Positions 41,336-49,318 of a stretch of 49,318 nt of DNA are shown here, one piece after another (positions within the stretch are counted from its first letter, which is position 1; every line of letters begins with the position of its first letter). The notes under the pieces were generated by a model, which saw only the letters and a list, made by a program, of their open reading frames with translations, searched no databases and was not told the origin of the DNA. Location of the stretch: the NCBI GenBank assembly GCA_014804365.1, contig JAAUZX010000017.1, forward strand, positions 21,248 to 70,565, written 5' to 3'. The position numbers were made by a program, and so were the translations under genes. The DNA comes from Lachnospiraceae bacterium. Lineage in GTDB: Bacteria; Bacillota; Clostridia; Lachnospirales; Lachnospiraceae.

Positions 41336-42910
41336 ATGGCAGGAAAGCTGTCTGATGAGCGTGGAAGTACAATGACGGATATTACGTATAATAAGGTGGT
41401 CAACTTCATAGACAAACATCAGATGATCAAGGCGGGTGATCTGGTGGCAGCCGGCGTATCGGGCGGTGCGGATTCCGTCTGTCTGCTGCATATCCTGTGG
41501 CGGCTATCGGAACAGATACCTTACAGGCTTCTTGCAGTACATGTAGATCATGGTATTCGCGCGGAGTCGGCACAGGATGCGGCGTATGTACGACGGTTAT
41601 GCGAAACGCTCAATGTATCCTTCTATCTGCACAGTGCAGATATGAACGGTTATGCCGCGGCGCATGGAATATCGGCGGAAGAAGCAGGCAGACAGATACG
41701 TTATAAAGCCTTTGAGGAAGTGCTTGCCGGGACGCAGCAGGGGATGCAGAGGTGTAGAATTGCCGTCGCACATAACGCTGATGACCGGGCGGAGACGATG
41801 CTGTTTCATCTGTTCCGGGGAAGCGGGATCAAAGGGCTTAGTTCTATCCAGCCTGTCAGGGAGTCGATAATCCGTCCGTTGCTATGTCTGGAGCGGGCAC
41901 AGATAGAGCAGTATCTTGACGAGCAAGGGCTGGATTACTGCAGAGACAGCACCAATGAAGAGGATGCGTATACCCGTAACAGGATACGGCATCATATCCT
42001 ACCTTATGCGGAACGGGAGATTTGTTCCGGGTCGGTGGCGCATATGGGAGAACTGGCAGATATTTTGTCGGAAACAGAAAGTTATCTGTCGAAACAGACT
42101 GAGAAGCTCTATGAGGCATATGTAGAAGAAATTATGCCGGAGTGTCCGCAGATGAAGAAGAAACAACCTGTGGAAACGGATCGGATTGATACGCCTGTGA
42201 GCCTGCATATACAGGGAACGGCGCTTCTGACAGAAGATCCTGCCATGTATAAGAGAGTGTTTCTCAGATGTATGGAGAGACTCACACCGTACCGGAAAGA
42301 TATTACCGGACAGCATATTGCAGACCTAGTAAATCTGGCGGCGCAAAACGGTAGTAAAGAATTGTCTCTTCCTTATGGAATCAGAGCATATAAAGAATAT
42401 GACAGACTGTTTCTGTACAGGAAGCCGGGAGAAAATATCGAAACCGCAATAACGGGAGACGATGATACCGCGATACGGAAGGAGTATGCGATCGAACCGC
42501 CGACGGAGATCTTCGTGCCCGGTGAAGGAACTTATTCTTTTACTTTACTGGAAAATGACGCTGTTTTTTGCAAAAAACACCAAAATATTCCCGAAAACAG
42601 ATATACGAAATGGTTTGATTATGATAAAATAACTACGTCTGTGCTGTTGCGTACGAGACGACAGGGAGATTATCTTACCATTGATACTGCACTTCACACG
42701 AAATCTGTTAAGCAGTATATGATCAATGAAAAGATCCCGAAGAGACAGCGTGACAGTATGTATATACTGGCTGACGGGGCACATGTCCTGTGGGTGCCCG
42801 GATATCGAATCAGCCAAGGCTATAAAGTAGATGAAAGTACGAAGCGTATCTTACAGGTACAGTTAAGAGGAGGATTTCATGGCGGAACGAATCGAAGTAC
42901 TATTGAGTGA
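41336..42910 (+). CDS. tilS: tRNA(Ile)-lysidine synthase
   Basis: TilS adds lysine to C34 of tRNA-Ile(CAU) so it reads AUA. The PP-loop ATPase motif VSGGADSV is near residue 44, with HVDHGIRAESAQDA and NRIRHHILPY blocks, and the C-terminal substrate-binding TilS_C domain ends RTRRQGDYLTI through YKVDESTKR. It is about 524 residues if the ATG at 41336 (AAGGGA six bases upstream) is used; ATGs at 41315 and 41372 are alternatives. It overlaps the hpt start by 32 bp. Confidence 0.93.
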   Translation: MAGKLSDERGSTMTDITYNKVVNFIDKHQMIKAGDLVAAGVSGGADSVCLLHILWRLSEQIPYRLLAVHVDHGIRAESAQDAAYVRRLCETLNVSFYLHSADMNGYAAAHGISAEEAGRQIRYKAFEEVLAGTQQGMQRCRIAVAHNADDRAETMLFHLFRGSGIKGLSSIQPVRESIIRPLLCLERAQIEQYLDEQGLDYCRDSTNEEDAYTRNRIRHHILPYAEREICSGSVAHMGELADILSETESYLSKQTEKLYEAYVEEIMPECPQMKKKQPVETDRIDTPVSLHIQGTALLTEDPAMYKRVFLRCMERLTPYRKDITGQHIADLVNLAAQNGSKELSLPYGIRAYKEYDRLFLYRKPGENIETAITGDDDTAIRKEYAIEPPTEIFVPGEGTYSFTLLENDAVFCKKHQNIPENRYTKWFDYDKITTSVLLRTRRQGDYLTIDTALHTKSVKQYMINEKIPKRQRDSMYILADGAHVLWVPGYRISQGYKVDESTKRILQVQLRGGFHGGTNRSTIE

Positions 42911-43403
42911 GGAAGAAGTGAACAAAAGAATTCGGGAGATCGGAGATCAGATTTCCAGAGATTATGCCGGTAAGCAGGTACATTTAGTCTGCGTACTTAA
43001 GGGCGGCAGTTTCTTTATGTGTGAACTTGCCAAGCGCATCACCGTGCCGGTATCGTTTGACTTTATGTCTGTATCCAGTTACGGCAAAGATACGAAGTCC
43101 AGCGGTGTGGTTCGAATCGTTAAGGATCTGGATGAACCGATTACAGACAAACATGTGCTGGTAGTAGAAGATATCGTAGATTCCGGCAGGACACTGAGTT
43201 ATCTGTTGGAAATGTTGAAAGACAGAGGACCGGAAGACGTGAAGCTGTGTACATTGCTTGATAAGCCGTCGCGGAGAGTGGTGGATGTCAAGGTGGACTA
43301 TACCGGTTTTGAGATACCTGATGAATTTGTAGTGGGTTACGGTCTGGATTACGACCAGAAATACCGGAATCTGCCCTATGTCGGCATTGTGAAATTTGAT
43401 TAA
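42879..43403 (+). CDS. hpt: Hypoxanthine phosphoribosyltransferase
   Basis: Hpt makes IMP or GMP from hypoxanthine or guanine and PRPP. The 174-residue product has the PRPP loop VLVVEDIVDSGRTL and the GYGLDYDQKYRNLPYVG C-terminus of the family. GAGGAGG precedes the ATG, which lies inside tilS. The tilS-hpt-ftsH order matches B. subtilis. Confidence 0.95.
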   Translation: MAERIEVLLSEEEVNKRIREIGDQISRDYAGKQVHLVCVLKGGSFFMCELAKRITVPVSFDFMSVSSYGKDTKSSGVVRIVKDLDEPITDKHVLVVEDIVDSGRTLSYLLEMLKDRGPEDVKLCTLLDKPSRRVVDVKVDYTGFEIPDEFVVGYGLDYDQKYRNLPYVGIVKFD

Positions 43404-43427
43404 TACGATAATGAGAGAGGTTATACT

Positions 43428-45290
43428 TTGAGCAGAAATAACAAGAGTTTCTATTTATATTTTGTCATCATCATCGGTCTGTTACTGTTTACTGTCTGGC
43501 TCGGAACGGCGAGAGTGCCGAGCAGCAACTATACAATGGGTGAATTTATAAAGCAGATGGAGAGTAACGAAGTTGCGGTCGTCAATATCTGTCCTAATAA
43601 AGATACACCTACGGGATCGCTGGAGATTACACTTAAGAGCGGTCAGGAGCGTATACTGAATGTCACGGATGTGACGGAAGCGGAACAGTTGGTCAGAAGT
43701 TACGGACTGGACCCCATGGTAGAGGGAGTTCCGGAGGAGAGCTGGTTTTTAAACAGTGTATTTCCGATTCTGATCGTGGTGATCGTCTGTGTCTTCTTCT
43801 TCGTGATGATGAATGCACAGAACAGCGGCGGCGGCAGCAACGGCAAGATGATGAATTTCGGCAGAAGCCGTGCCAAGCTGACATTAGGCGGAGAGAATAC
43901 GATCAAGCTGGACGGTGTGGCCGGACTTCAGGAAGAAAAAGAAGAGCTGCAGGAGATTGTGGAATTTTTAAAAGAGCCGGGTAAATTTACGAAGGTGGGA
44001 GCCAGAATTCCCAAGGGTATCCTTCTGGAAGGCGCTCCCGGTACGGGCAAAACCTTGCTTGCCAAAGCGATCGCAGGAGAAGCGAATGTTCCGTTTTTCA
44101 GCATATCCGGATCTGATTTCGTGGAAATGTTTGTCGGTGTGGGCGCGTCCCGTGTGCGGGACATGTTTGCGGAAGCGAAGAGACATTCTCCCTGTATCAT
44201 TTTTATCGATGAGATCGATGCCGTGGCGAGACGCCGTGGCACAGGTATGGGCGGCGGACATGATGAGCGTGAGCAGACATTGAACCAGCTGCTTGTAGAG
44301 ATGGACGGTTTCGGTGTCAATGAGGGTATTATCGTGATGGCGGCGACTAACCGTGTGGATATATTGGACCCCGCAATCTTAAGGCCCGGACGATTTGACC
44401 GTAAGATCGCGGTATCGCGGCCCGATGTGAGAGGCAGAGAGGATATTCTGAAGCTGCATTCCAAGAACAAACCGCTGGGAGATGATGTGAATCTGAAGCA
44501 GATCGCGCAGACTACTGCCGGATTTACGGGGGCGGATCTGGAGAATCTTCTGAATGAGGCAGCGATCAACGCAGCTATGGATCAGCGGGCCTTTGTGAAG
44601 CAGGGAGATATTAAAAAAGCCTTTGTCAAGGTGGGTATCGGTACGGAGAAGAAGAGCCGTGTTATTTCCGATAAAGAGAAGAAGATCACGGCATATCATG
44701 AGGCGGGACATGCGATTTTATTCCATGTACTTCCGCAGGTAGGGCCGGTTTATATGGTATCTATTATTCCTACGGGAGCAGGCGCAGCGGGCTATACGAT
44801 GCCGCTTCCCGAGCGGGATGAAATGTTCCAGACCAAAGGAAAGATGCTGGAAGACATCATGGTATCTATGGGCGGGCGTATTGCTGAGGAGATTATATTT
44901 GATGACATTACGGCCGGTGCATCTCAGGATATCAAGCATGCAACGAAGGTTGCCCGCAGGATGGTCACCTGTTACGGTATGTCGGAGAATATCGGTGTGA
45001 TCAATTACGGTGACGATGATGATGAAGTGTTCATCGGAAGGGATTTGGCACATGCCAAGAAATACAGTGAAGCCATTTCCGGAGAGATCGATAAAGAAGT
45101 GAAGGCAATCATTGATGACTGCTACCGTAAGGCAAAAGATATTATCTCGGAGCACATTGATGTGCTGCATAGCTGTGCAAAGCTTCTTCTGGAAAAAGAG
45201 AAGATCAATCGTGCTGAGTTTGAGGCGCTTTTCGATACTAAGGAATCGATTTTGGATGGTTTAAACGTGACCGGACAGTGGAATTTGTAA
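43428..45290 (+). CDS. ftsH: ATP-dependent zinc metalloprotease FtsH
   Basis: FtsH is a membrane AAA+ protease that degrades faulty and regulatory proteins. The 620-residue protein has two N-terminal membrane helices (about 9-26 and 111-129) flanking a short external domain, Walker A GAPGTGKT (202-209), Walker [10 protein letters not shown], the SRH, and the zinc site HEAGH at 424-428. The start is a TTG at 43428 with AGAGAGG seven bases upstream. It is the last gene of the yabN-ftsH-like block, and a bidirectional terminator follows about 150 bp away. Confidence 0.95.
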   Translation: MSRNNKSFYLYFVIIIGLLLFTVWLGTARVPSSNYTMGEFIKQMESNEVAVVNICPNKDTPTGSLEITLKSGQERILNVTDVTEAEQLVRSYGLDPMVEGVPEESWFLNSVFPILIVVIVCVFFFVMMNAQNSGGGSNGKMMNFGRSRAKLTLGGENTIKLDGVAGLQEEKEELQEIVEFLKEPGKFTKVGARIPKGILLEGAPGTGKTLLAKAIAGEANVPFFSISGSDFVEMFVGVGASRVRDMFAEAKRHSPCIIFIDEIDAVARRRGTGMGGGHDEREQTLNQLLVEMDGFGVNEGIIVMAATNRVDILDPAILRPGRFDRKIAVSRPDVRGREDILKLHSKNKPLGDDVNLKQIAQTTAGFTGADLENLLNEAAINAAMDQRAFVKQGDIKKAFVKVGIGTEKKSRVISDKEKKITAYHEAGHAILFHVLPQVGPVYMVSIIPTGAGAAGYTMPLPERDEMFQTKGKMLEDIMVSMGGRIAEEIIFDDITAGASQDIKHATKVARRMVTCYGMSENIGVINYGDDDDEVFIGRDLAHAKKYSEAISGEIDKEVKAIIDDCYRKAKDIISEHIDVLHSCAKLLLEKEKINRAEFEALFDTKESILDGLNVTGQWNL

Positions 45291-45342
45291 AAATTGCACA
45301 AAAACGGATATTAAAAATTGTAATATTTGTGAATCCTTAGTA

Positions 45343-45371
45343 TTGTGGACGAATAGGTGCTATGCTATTAT
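45343..45371 (+). promoter_or_regulatory. Possible promoter with extended -10 downstream of ftsH
   Basis: TTGTGG (45343-45348) and TATTAT (45366-45371) are 17 bp apart, and TGC before the -10 gives an extended -10. No gene follows within 250 bp; a terminator lies about 70 bp downstream, so the product may be a small RNA. Confidence 0.45.
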
Positions 45372-45439
45372 ACTACTTGTAACCCCCAATACATTATATA
45401 GTTTTTTGCTATACCCCATAAGAAAGAAATACCTTCTCT

Positions 45440-45470
45440 AAAAAAGACAGTTTTTGAAACTGTCTTTTTT
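45440..45470. terminator. Bidirectional terminator downstream of ftsH
   Basis: A perfect 14-bp stem (45440-45453 with 45457-45470, loop TTG) has six A residues on the left and six T residues on the right, so it may end transcription from either side. It could end the ftsH transcript or a small RNA starting near 45378. Confidence 0.87.
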
Positions 45471-45627
45471 ACATATAAAAAATTCCTTGTCGTATTTCGA
45501 GTTTGCAAAGTAAAAGTCGAAATCAAACCCGTTCGGTTGTGGTAAGTCATTTAAAATCCTTGAATATCCACAATATATATTATAAAATAAAATGTATATA
45601 GTGTTTTTACAGGAAGGCGCGGCGATT

Positions 45628-47757
45628 ATGGATATCAGTCTATTTCAAAAAGCGGAGAAGAATCAGCAGTATATTTCCACCATGCGTCCGGTATTTAACA
45701 GGAAAGCTTTGTTTTCGGATATGACGGAGGATTACGTGTGTCCGCCGGAACCAAGCGCGTACGGAGAGGTCAATATACATTTCCGGTCCGCTAAGAATAA
45801 TATTGATCGTGTATTTATCGTAAGCAAGGGCGAGAAACATTTGATGCTTAAGACGGAGTCGGATAATGAGTTCGATTATTACTCTCACTCCATCCAATTA
45901 GAAAATGAGAAACTGGTGTACTATTTTGAAGTGCATGCAGGGAAGATTGTTTGCTATTATGATACGAGAGGTGTCTGCAAAGACATTAACGAGTACTATC
46001 ATTTCCGGTTGATCCCCGGGTTCAAGACACCGGATTGGGCTAAGGGTGCGGTATTTTATCAGATCTATGTGGATCGTTTCTTTAACGGAGATCCCACAAA
46101 TGATGTGTTGACCAATGAATATCAATATATCGGCGATAAGACGGTTAGAGTAGAAGATTGGAATAAATATCCCGCAACAATGGGCGTCAGGGAGTTCTAT
46201 GGCGGTGATCTGCAGGGAGTGTTGGATAAGATGGATTATCTGCAGGATCTCGGTGTGGATGTCATATATTTTAATCCGTTGTTTGTCTCTCCCTCTAATC
46301 ATAAGTATGATATTCAGGATTATGACTATATTGATCCTCATTTCGGCAGGATCGTTCATGACGAAGGTGAGCTGCTTGCTTACGATCAGCATGAGAACCG
46401 TTTTGCCACCAGATATATAGATCGAATATCCAATAAGGATAATCTGGAGGCAAGTAATGCTCTTTTTGCGGAAGTAGTGAAAGAAGCGCACAGAAGAGGC
46501 ATGAAGGTTATTCTGGACGGGGTGTTCAATCACTGTGGGTCTTTTAATAAATGGATGGACAGAGAGCGGATCTACGAGCATGCGGAAGGATACGCAAAAG
46601 GCGCCTATATCACGCAGGACAGCGAATATCATGATTATTTCCAATTTCATGACAACCACAGATGGCCATATAACGGTTCTTATGACGGCTGGTGGGGGCA
46701 TGATACGCTTCCGAAGCTTAATTATGAGAATTCCAAACATCTGGTAGATTATGTCTTATACATTGCGAGAAAATGGCTTTCTCCGCCGTATAACGTGGAC
46801 GGATGGAGACTGGATGTGGCGGCTGATCTGGGGCATTCTCCGGAATTCAACCATTACTTTTGGAAGGAATTCCGCAAAACAGTCAAAATGGTAAATCCCG
46901 ATGCTATTATTCTGGCGGAGCATTACGGCAGTCCGTTAGATTGGCTGCAGGGAGACGAGTGGGATACGGTCATGAACTACGATGCTTTTATGGAGCCGGT
47001 GACATGGTTCCTGACGGGCATGCAGAAGCACAGCGATGACTATAGAGAAGACTTAAGAGGCAACGCGGACAGTTTCTGGGGCGCAATGCAGCATCACAGC
47101 GCCAGCTTCACGACGCCGTCCCTGCAAGTAGCTATGAATGAGTTATCCAATCATGACCATTCCCGGTTCCTGACCAGAACGAATCGTAGGGTCGGCAGAA
47201 CAAATACGCTGGGCCCGGAGGCAGCGAACGCCGGGGTTAATAAAGCGGTCATGCGGGAAGCGGTGGTGATCCAGATGACCTGGCCCGGAGCGCCGACAGT
47301 GTATTACGGTGACGAGGCAGGCGTATGCGGGTTCACAGACCCCGATAACAGACGTACTTATCCTTGGGGACATGAAGATCATGAACTGATAGAGTTCCAC
47401 AAAGAGATCATCAAGATTCATAAGGAGCACAAAGAGTTTCTGACAGGATCTCTGAAATATATGGAAGGAGATTACAACGTGATCGGCTACGGCAGATTCA
47501 CGAGGCAGGGACAGTCGGTGATCTTGATCAATAACAATGATTATGAGATCACGAGGGAATTGGCGGTATGGTATCTGGGTGTACCGAGGGAATGCACGAT
47601 GAAGCAGCTTATGCTGACTACCGCAGAGGGATATTCGACGGAGGAGAAGGAGTATCCGGTCGTATCCGGTAAAGTTACGGTTACTCTGCCGGCGACTTCG
47701 GCGATTATCCTGCGGCATGAAGACCATATACTTAAGAGTTTTCTGCAGTTTGAGTAG
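45628..47757 (+). CDS. Glycoside hydrolase family 13 (cyclomaltodextrinase/neopullulanase type)
   Basis: A 709-residue cytoplasmic alpha-glycosidase with an N-terminal CBM34-like domain (about 1-125) and a GH13 barrel. The four conserved regions are present: DGVFNHCG, GWRLDVAADL (nucleophile Asp396), ILAEHYG (acid/base Glu431) and SNHDHSRF (Asp510). This layout matches enzymes that hydrolyse cyclodextrins, maltodextrins or pullulan. The frame opens at 45592, but AGGAAGG lies ten bases before the ATG at 45628. A terminator follows; the next gene converges. Confidence 0.9.
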   Translation: MDISLFQKAEKNQQYISTMRPVFNRKALFSDMTEDYVCPPEPSAYGEVNIHFRSAKNNIDRVFIVSKGEKHLMLKTESDNEFDYYSHSIQLENEKLVYYFEVHAGKIVCYYDTRGVCKDINEYYHFRLIPGFKTPDWAKGAVFYQIYVDRFFNGDPTNDVLTNEYQYIGDKTVRVEDWNKYPATMGVREFYGGDLQGVLDKMDYLQDLGVDVIYFNPLFVSPSNHKYDIQDYDYIDPHFGRIVHDEGELLAYDQHENRFATRYIDRISNKDNLEASNALFAEVVKEAHRRGMKVILDGVFNHCGSFNKWMDRERIYEHAEGYAKGAYITQDSEYHDYFQFHDNHRWPYNGSYDGWWGHDTLPKLNYENSKHLVDYVLYIARKWLSPPYNVDGWRLDVAADLGHSPEFNHYFWKEFRKTVKMVNPDAIILAEHYGSPLDWLQGDEWDTVMNYDAFMEPVTWFLTGMQKHSDDYREDLRGNADSFWGAMQHHSASFTTPSLQVAMNELSNHDHSRFLTRTNRRVGRTNTLGPEAANAGVNKAVMREAVVIQMTWPGAPTVYYGDEAGVCGFTDPDNRRTYPWGHEDHELIEFHKEIIKIHKEHKEFLTGSLKYMEGDYNVIGYGRFTRQGQSVILINNNDYEITRELAVWYLGVPRECTMKQLMLTTAEGYSTEEKEYPVVSGKVTVTLPATSAIILRHEDHILKSFLQFE

Positions 47758-47775
47758 TATATTTCAGGATATGTA

Positions 47776-47810
47776 AAAAAGACTTAAATCCATTGGATTT
47801 AGGTCTTTTT
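47776..47810. terminator. Terminator between the GH13 gene and the ABC permease gene
   Basis: A 16-bp stem with one G-T pair (47776-47791 with 47795-47810) has A5 on the left and T5 on the right, so it can serve both convergent genes. Confidence 0.87.
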
Positions 47811-47831
47811 ATTGGGGGAAATATAGAGATA

Positions 47832-48617
47832 TCAGTAAATGTCTTTACGGCTGTATTTTACATACGCTAAGATAATTCCGATTATGGCAAATGCCATTCC
47901 GAATATGACTTTTCCGGTATCCAGACTCATATCGGCAATAAGATCGGCTCCCTCGGCATATCCGAAGGGAGTGATATATTTTAAAAAATCTGCATTCTCC
48001 GAAATATTAGCGACAATATTCAGAAAATACATGACTGTGGCGATTCCCAGTCCGATCCCGAGACCGCCATGCCTCATAAAAGCGGAAATTCCGAAGCAGA
48101 TACATGCCAACTCAATTTGCACTAAGAAATAGGACAAATGCAGCAGGCCGATTTCATTCCAAGGAATATCTTCACCGATTGCAGCTGTGGATGTGATTGC
48201 CAGTATAAATATAGCGATATTCATGATCAGTATCTGCAGCACAACAGATGCCAGCTTTCCTGTAATAATGTGTAACCTGCTCACCGGATGGGTCAGCAGA
48301 TATTCTGCCGTCCTCTCTTTTTCTTCTTTAGCAAGTGCGCCAATTCCCAGCAACGCGGCGAAGAAAGCCCCGCCCAGACCTAAGATATTACCGCACTCGA
48401 CGGCATAGAAGCCGATCAGTGTACCGAAGTTCAGCCGGTCCATGCCAAAGGCGGCGGTAAATGAGCCCATGGAGGAAAACATGTCGTTTACACCTTCCAT
48501 TTCGCTCTCCATTTCCGGATACATAAATACACATATAGCGACAAAAAATCCGATGGAGATCGTCCAGATCAACAGGGATTTCCAACCCTGCCTTAATTCA
48601 TGTTTTATCAATGTCAT
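47832..48617 (-). CDS. ABC-2 type transporter permease
   Basis: A 261-residue membrane protein with about six hydrophobic segments, beginning MTLIKHELRQGWKSLLIWTISIGFFVAI and carrying a long external loop after the first helix. The block AKEEKERTAEYLLTHPVSRLHII is typical of ABC-2 permeases. Its ATG overlaps the stop of the ATP-binding subunit by four bases (ATGA), so both form one exporter. The substrate is unknown. Confidence 0.87.
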   Translation of the reverse strand: MTLIKHELRQGWKSLLIWTISIGFFVAICVFMYPEMESEMEGVNDMFSSMGSFTAAFGMDRLNFGTLIGFYAVECGNILGLGGAFFAALLGIGALAKEEKERTAEYLLTHPVSRLHIITGKLASVVLQILIMNIAIFILAITSTAAIGEDIPWNEIGLLHLSYFLVQIELACICFGISAFMRHGGLGIGLGIATVMYFLNIVANISENADFLKYITPFGYAEGADLIADMSLDTGKVIFGMAFAIIGIILAYVKYSRKDIY

Positions 48618-49318
48618 AATTTCACGGTTCCTTTCTTATCTTGAGAAGATTCATAGTAGTGCATAAAGATTTCTTCCAGATCTGGTTCCGATATGGAAAG
48701 ATCGGTTATTTCCCCTTCGCTGAGTGTCTTAAGCAGTTGTTTGATATCGCCGCTGTAGAGAAAGCTTGTAGTACCGTTTGATTCCTCAAGATTGCGGATG
48801 AATTCGGATGTATGAATCGATACATTTCCCTGAACCGTAACCCGTTTGGCATTGGTCTTAGATAAGGCTTCCACGCTATCGCAGGCAATGATGTGTCCTT
48901 CGCGGATAATGGCAGCTCTTGTACAGTTGTGTTGAATCTCTGACAGGATATGGCTCGAGAGAAATATAGCTGTGCCCTGTCGGTTTCTTTCTTCCAGAAT
49001 GGCAAAAAATTCGTGCTGCATTAGGGGATCAAGACCGCTGGTAGGCTCGTCTAAGATTAAGAGATCCGGTGTGTGTTGGAGCGCACAGACGATTGCCACT
49101 TTCTTGCGGTTTCCGAAGGATAATTCCGATACTCTGCGGGACAGGTTAAGCTGCAGACGGTCACATAGGACGGCAGCCTCCCGTGAACAATCTCTTTTCC
49201 GCAGGTCGGCGGACAGCTTCAGGATATCTTTGACTTTTGCGCCCGAATAAAATATTGCCTCTGAGGGGAGATAGCCGACCTTGGATAAGACCGCCTTCCG
49301 ATCATTACGGATGTCCAT
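48614..49318 (-). CDS. ABC transporter ATP-binding protein (5' end cut by window)
   Basis: 234 residues are present, and the reading frame continues past the right edge. The Walker A motif is therefore missing, and the ATG at 49318 is probably an internal Met. Visible parts are the Q-loop region (VGYLPSEAIFYSGAKV), the signature LSFGNRKK (a variant of LSGGQ) and Walker B with D-loop LLILDEPTSGLD, plus the switch His in SSHILSEI. The C-terminal region after about residue 160 is variable. It pairs with the permease downstream. Only the function type can be told. Confidence 0.88.
   Translation of the reverse strand: MDIRNDRKAVLSKVGYLPSEAIFYSGAKVKDILKLSADLRKRDCSREAAVLCDRLQLNLSRRVSELSFGNRKKVAIVCALQHTPDLLILDEPTSGLDPLMQHEFFAILEERNRQGTAIFLSSHILSEIQHNCTRAAIIREGHIIACDSVEALSKTNAKRVTVQGNVSIHTSEFIRNLEESNGTTSFLYSGDIKQLLKTLSEGEITDLSISEPDLEEIFMHYYESSQDKKGTVKL

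Larger units (their letters stand above)
45291..45627. other. Intergenic region after ftsH
   Basis: 337 bp with no gene. It contains a promoter-like pair at 45343-45371, a terminator at 45440-45470 and a short inverted ATTTCGA/TCGAAAT pair after 45484. Short ORFs on both strands lack ribosome binding sites or family similarity. Confidence 0.7.

Noticed and set aside
43928..44569. 213-codon leftward ORF opposite ftsH
   Set aside because: Serine- and proline-rich shadow of the AAA+ region of ftsH.
45368..45550. 60-codon leftward ORF after ftsH
   Set aside because: It crosses the bidirectional terminator and has no ribosome binding site.
45898..46740. 280-codon leftward ORF opposite the GH13 gene
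   Set aside because: Antisense frame of a clear GH13 enzyme with all catalytic motifs; no ribosome binding site or domain.
1..49318. CRISPR arrays, insertion sequences, prophage or integrase genes, rRNA operons, riboswitches
   Set aside because: No regularly spaced repeats, transposase or integrase signatures, rRNA segments or recognisable riboswitch cores were seen in reading the window.

Overview
The window is the replication-origin region of a low-to-moderate GC, spore-forming member of the Firmicutes, most likely a Lachnospiraceae-type clostridium. Evidence for this: the gene order around dnaA, the families DUF3881, DUF4080 and DUF4446, the sporulation genes yabP, yabQ, a spoIIE-type phosphatase and a CotS-like gene, and strong AGGAGG-type ribosome binding sites. 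No species can be named from the sequence alone.

Layout. At 1-4104, recF (cut by the window edge), yaaA, dnaN and dnaA read leftwards. At 4105-4956 lies an AT-rich origin with several DnaA boxes; a second cluster lies between dnaA and dnaN, so oriC looks bipartite. To the right, nearly all core genes read rightwards, as expected for divergent replication forks: rpmH-rnpA-yidD-yidC-jag-mnmE-mnmG-rsmG (4957-12312). The block 12427-18841 is accessory: a B12/radical-SAM protein, an alpha/beta hydrolase, a DegS/DegU-like two-component pair with a HAD hydrolase, and a GNAT acetyltransferase. Two perfect parS sites (18129-18204) and a variant near 19285 sit close to parA-parB (19421-21081). Then come DUF4446, an HD-GYP protein, serS, a DUF3881 protein and tRNA-Arg(CCT).

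From 25.2 to 35.4 kb are mixed housekeeping and accessory genes: a DEDD exonuclease, a DD-carboxypeptidase, trmB, thioredoxin, a CPA2 antiporter, tRNA-Pro(CGG), a GH3 glycosidase, a small unknown protein, cca and a CotS-like protein. From 35.5 to 45.3 kb, a PEGA lipoprotein is followed by a block collinear with the Bacillus subtilis yabN-ftsH region: mazG, hup, rqcP, yabP, yabQ, divIC, spoIIE-like, tilS, hpt, ftsH. It joins nucleotide sanitation, ribosome rescue, spore coat and sigma-F control, division, tRNA-Ile modification, purine salvage and membrane proteolysis. The window ends with a GH13 glycosidase and a convergent ABC-2 exporter cut by the right edge.

Most of the window is core genome. 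I did not find a convincing new multigene system. The items most worth a second look are a 173-bp inverted-repeat element upstream of parA, the parS cluster, a SpoIIE-like phosphatase without its membrane domain, a CotS-like protein with an altered kinase site, structured intergenic hairpin clusters (in oriC and before cca), and a possible small RNA after ftsH.
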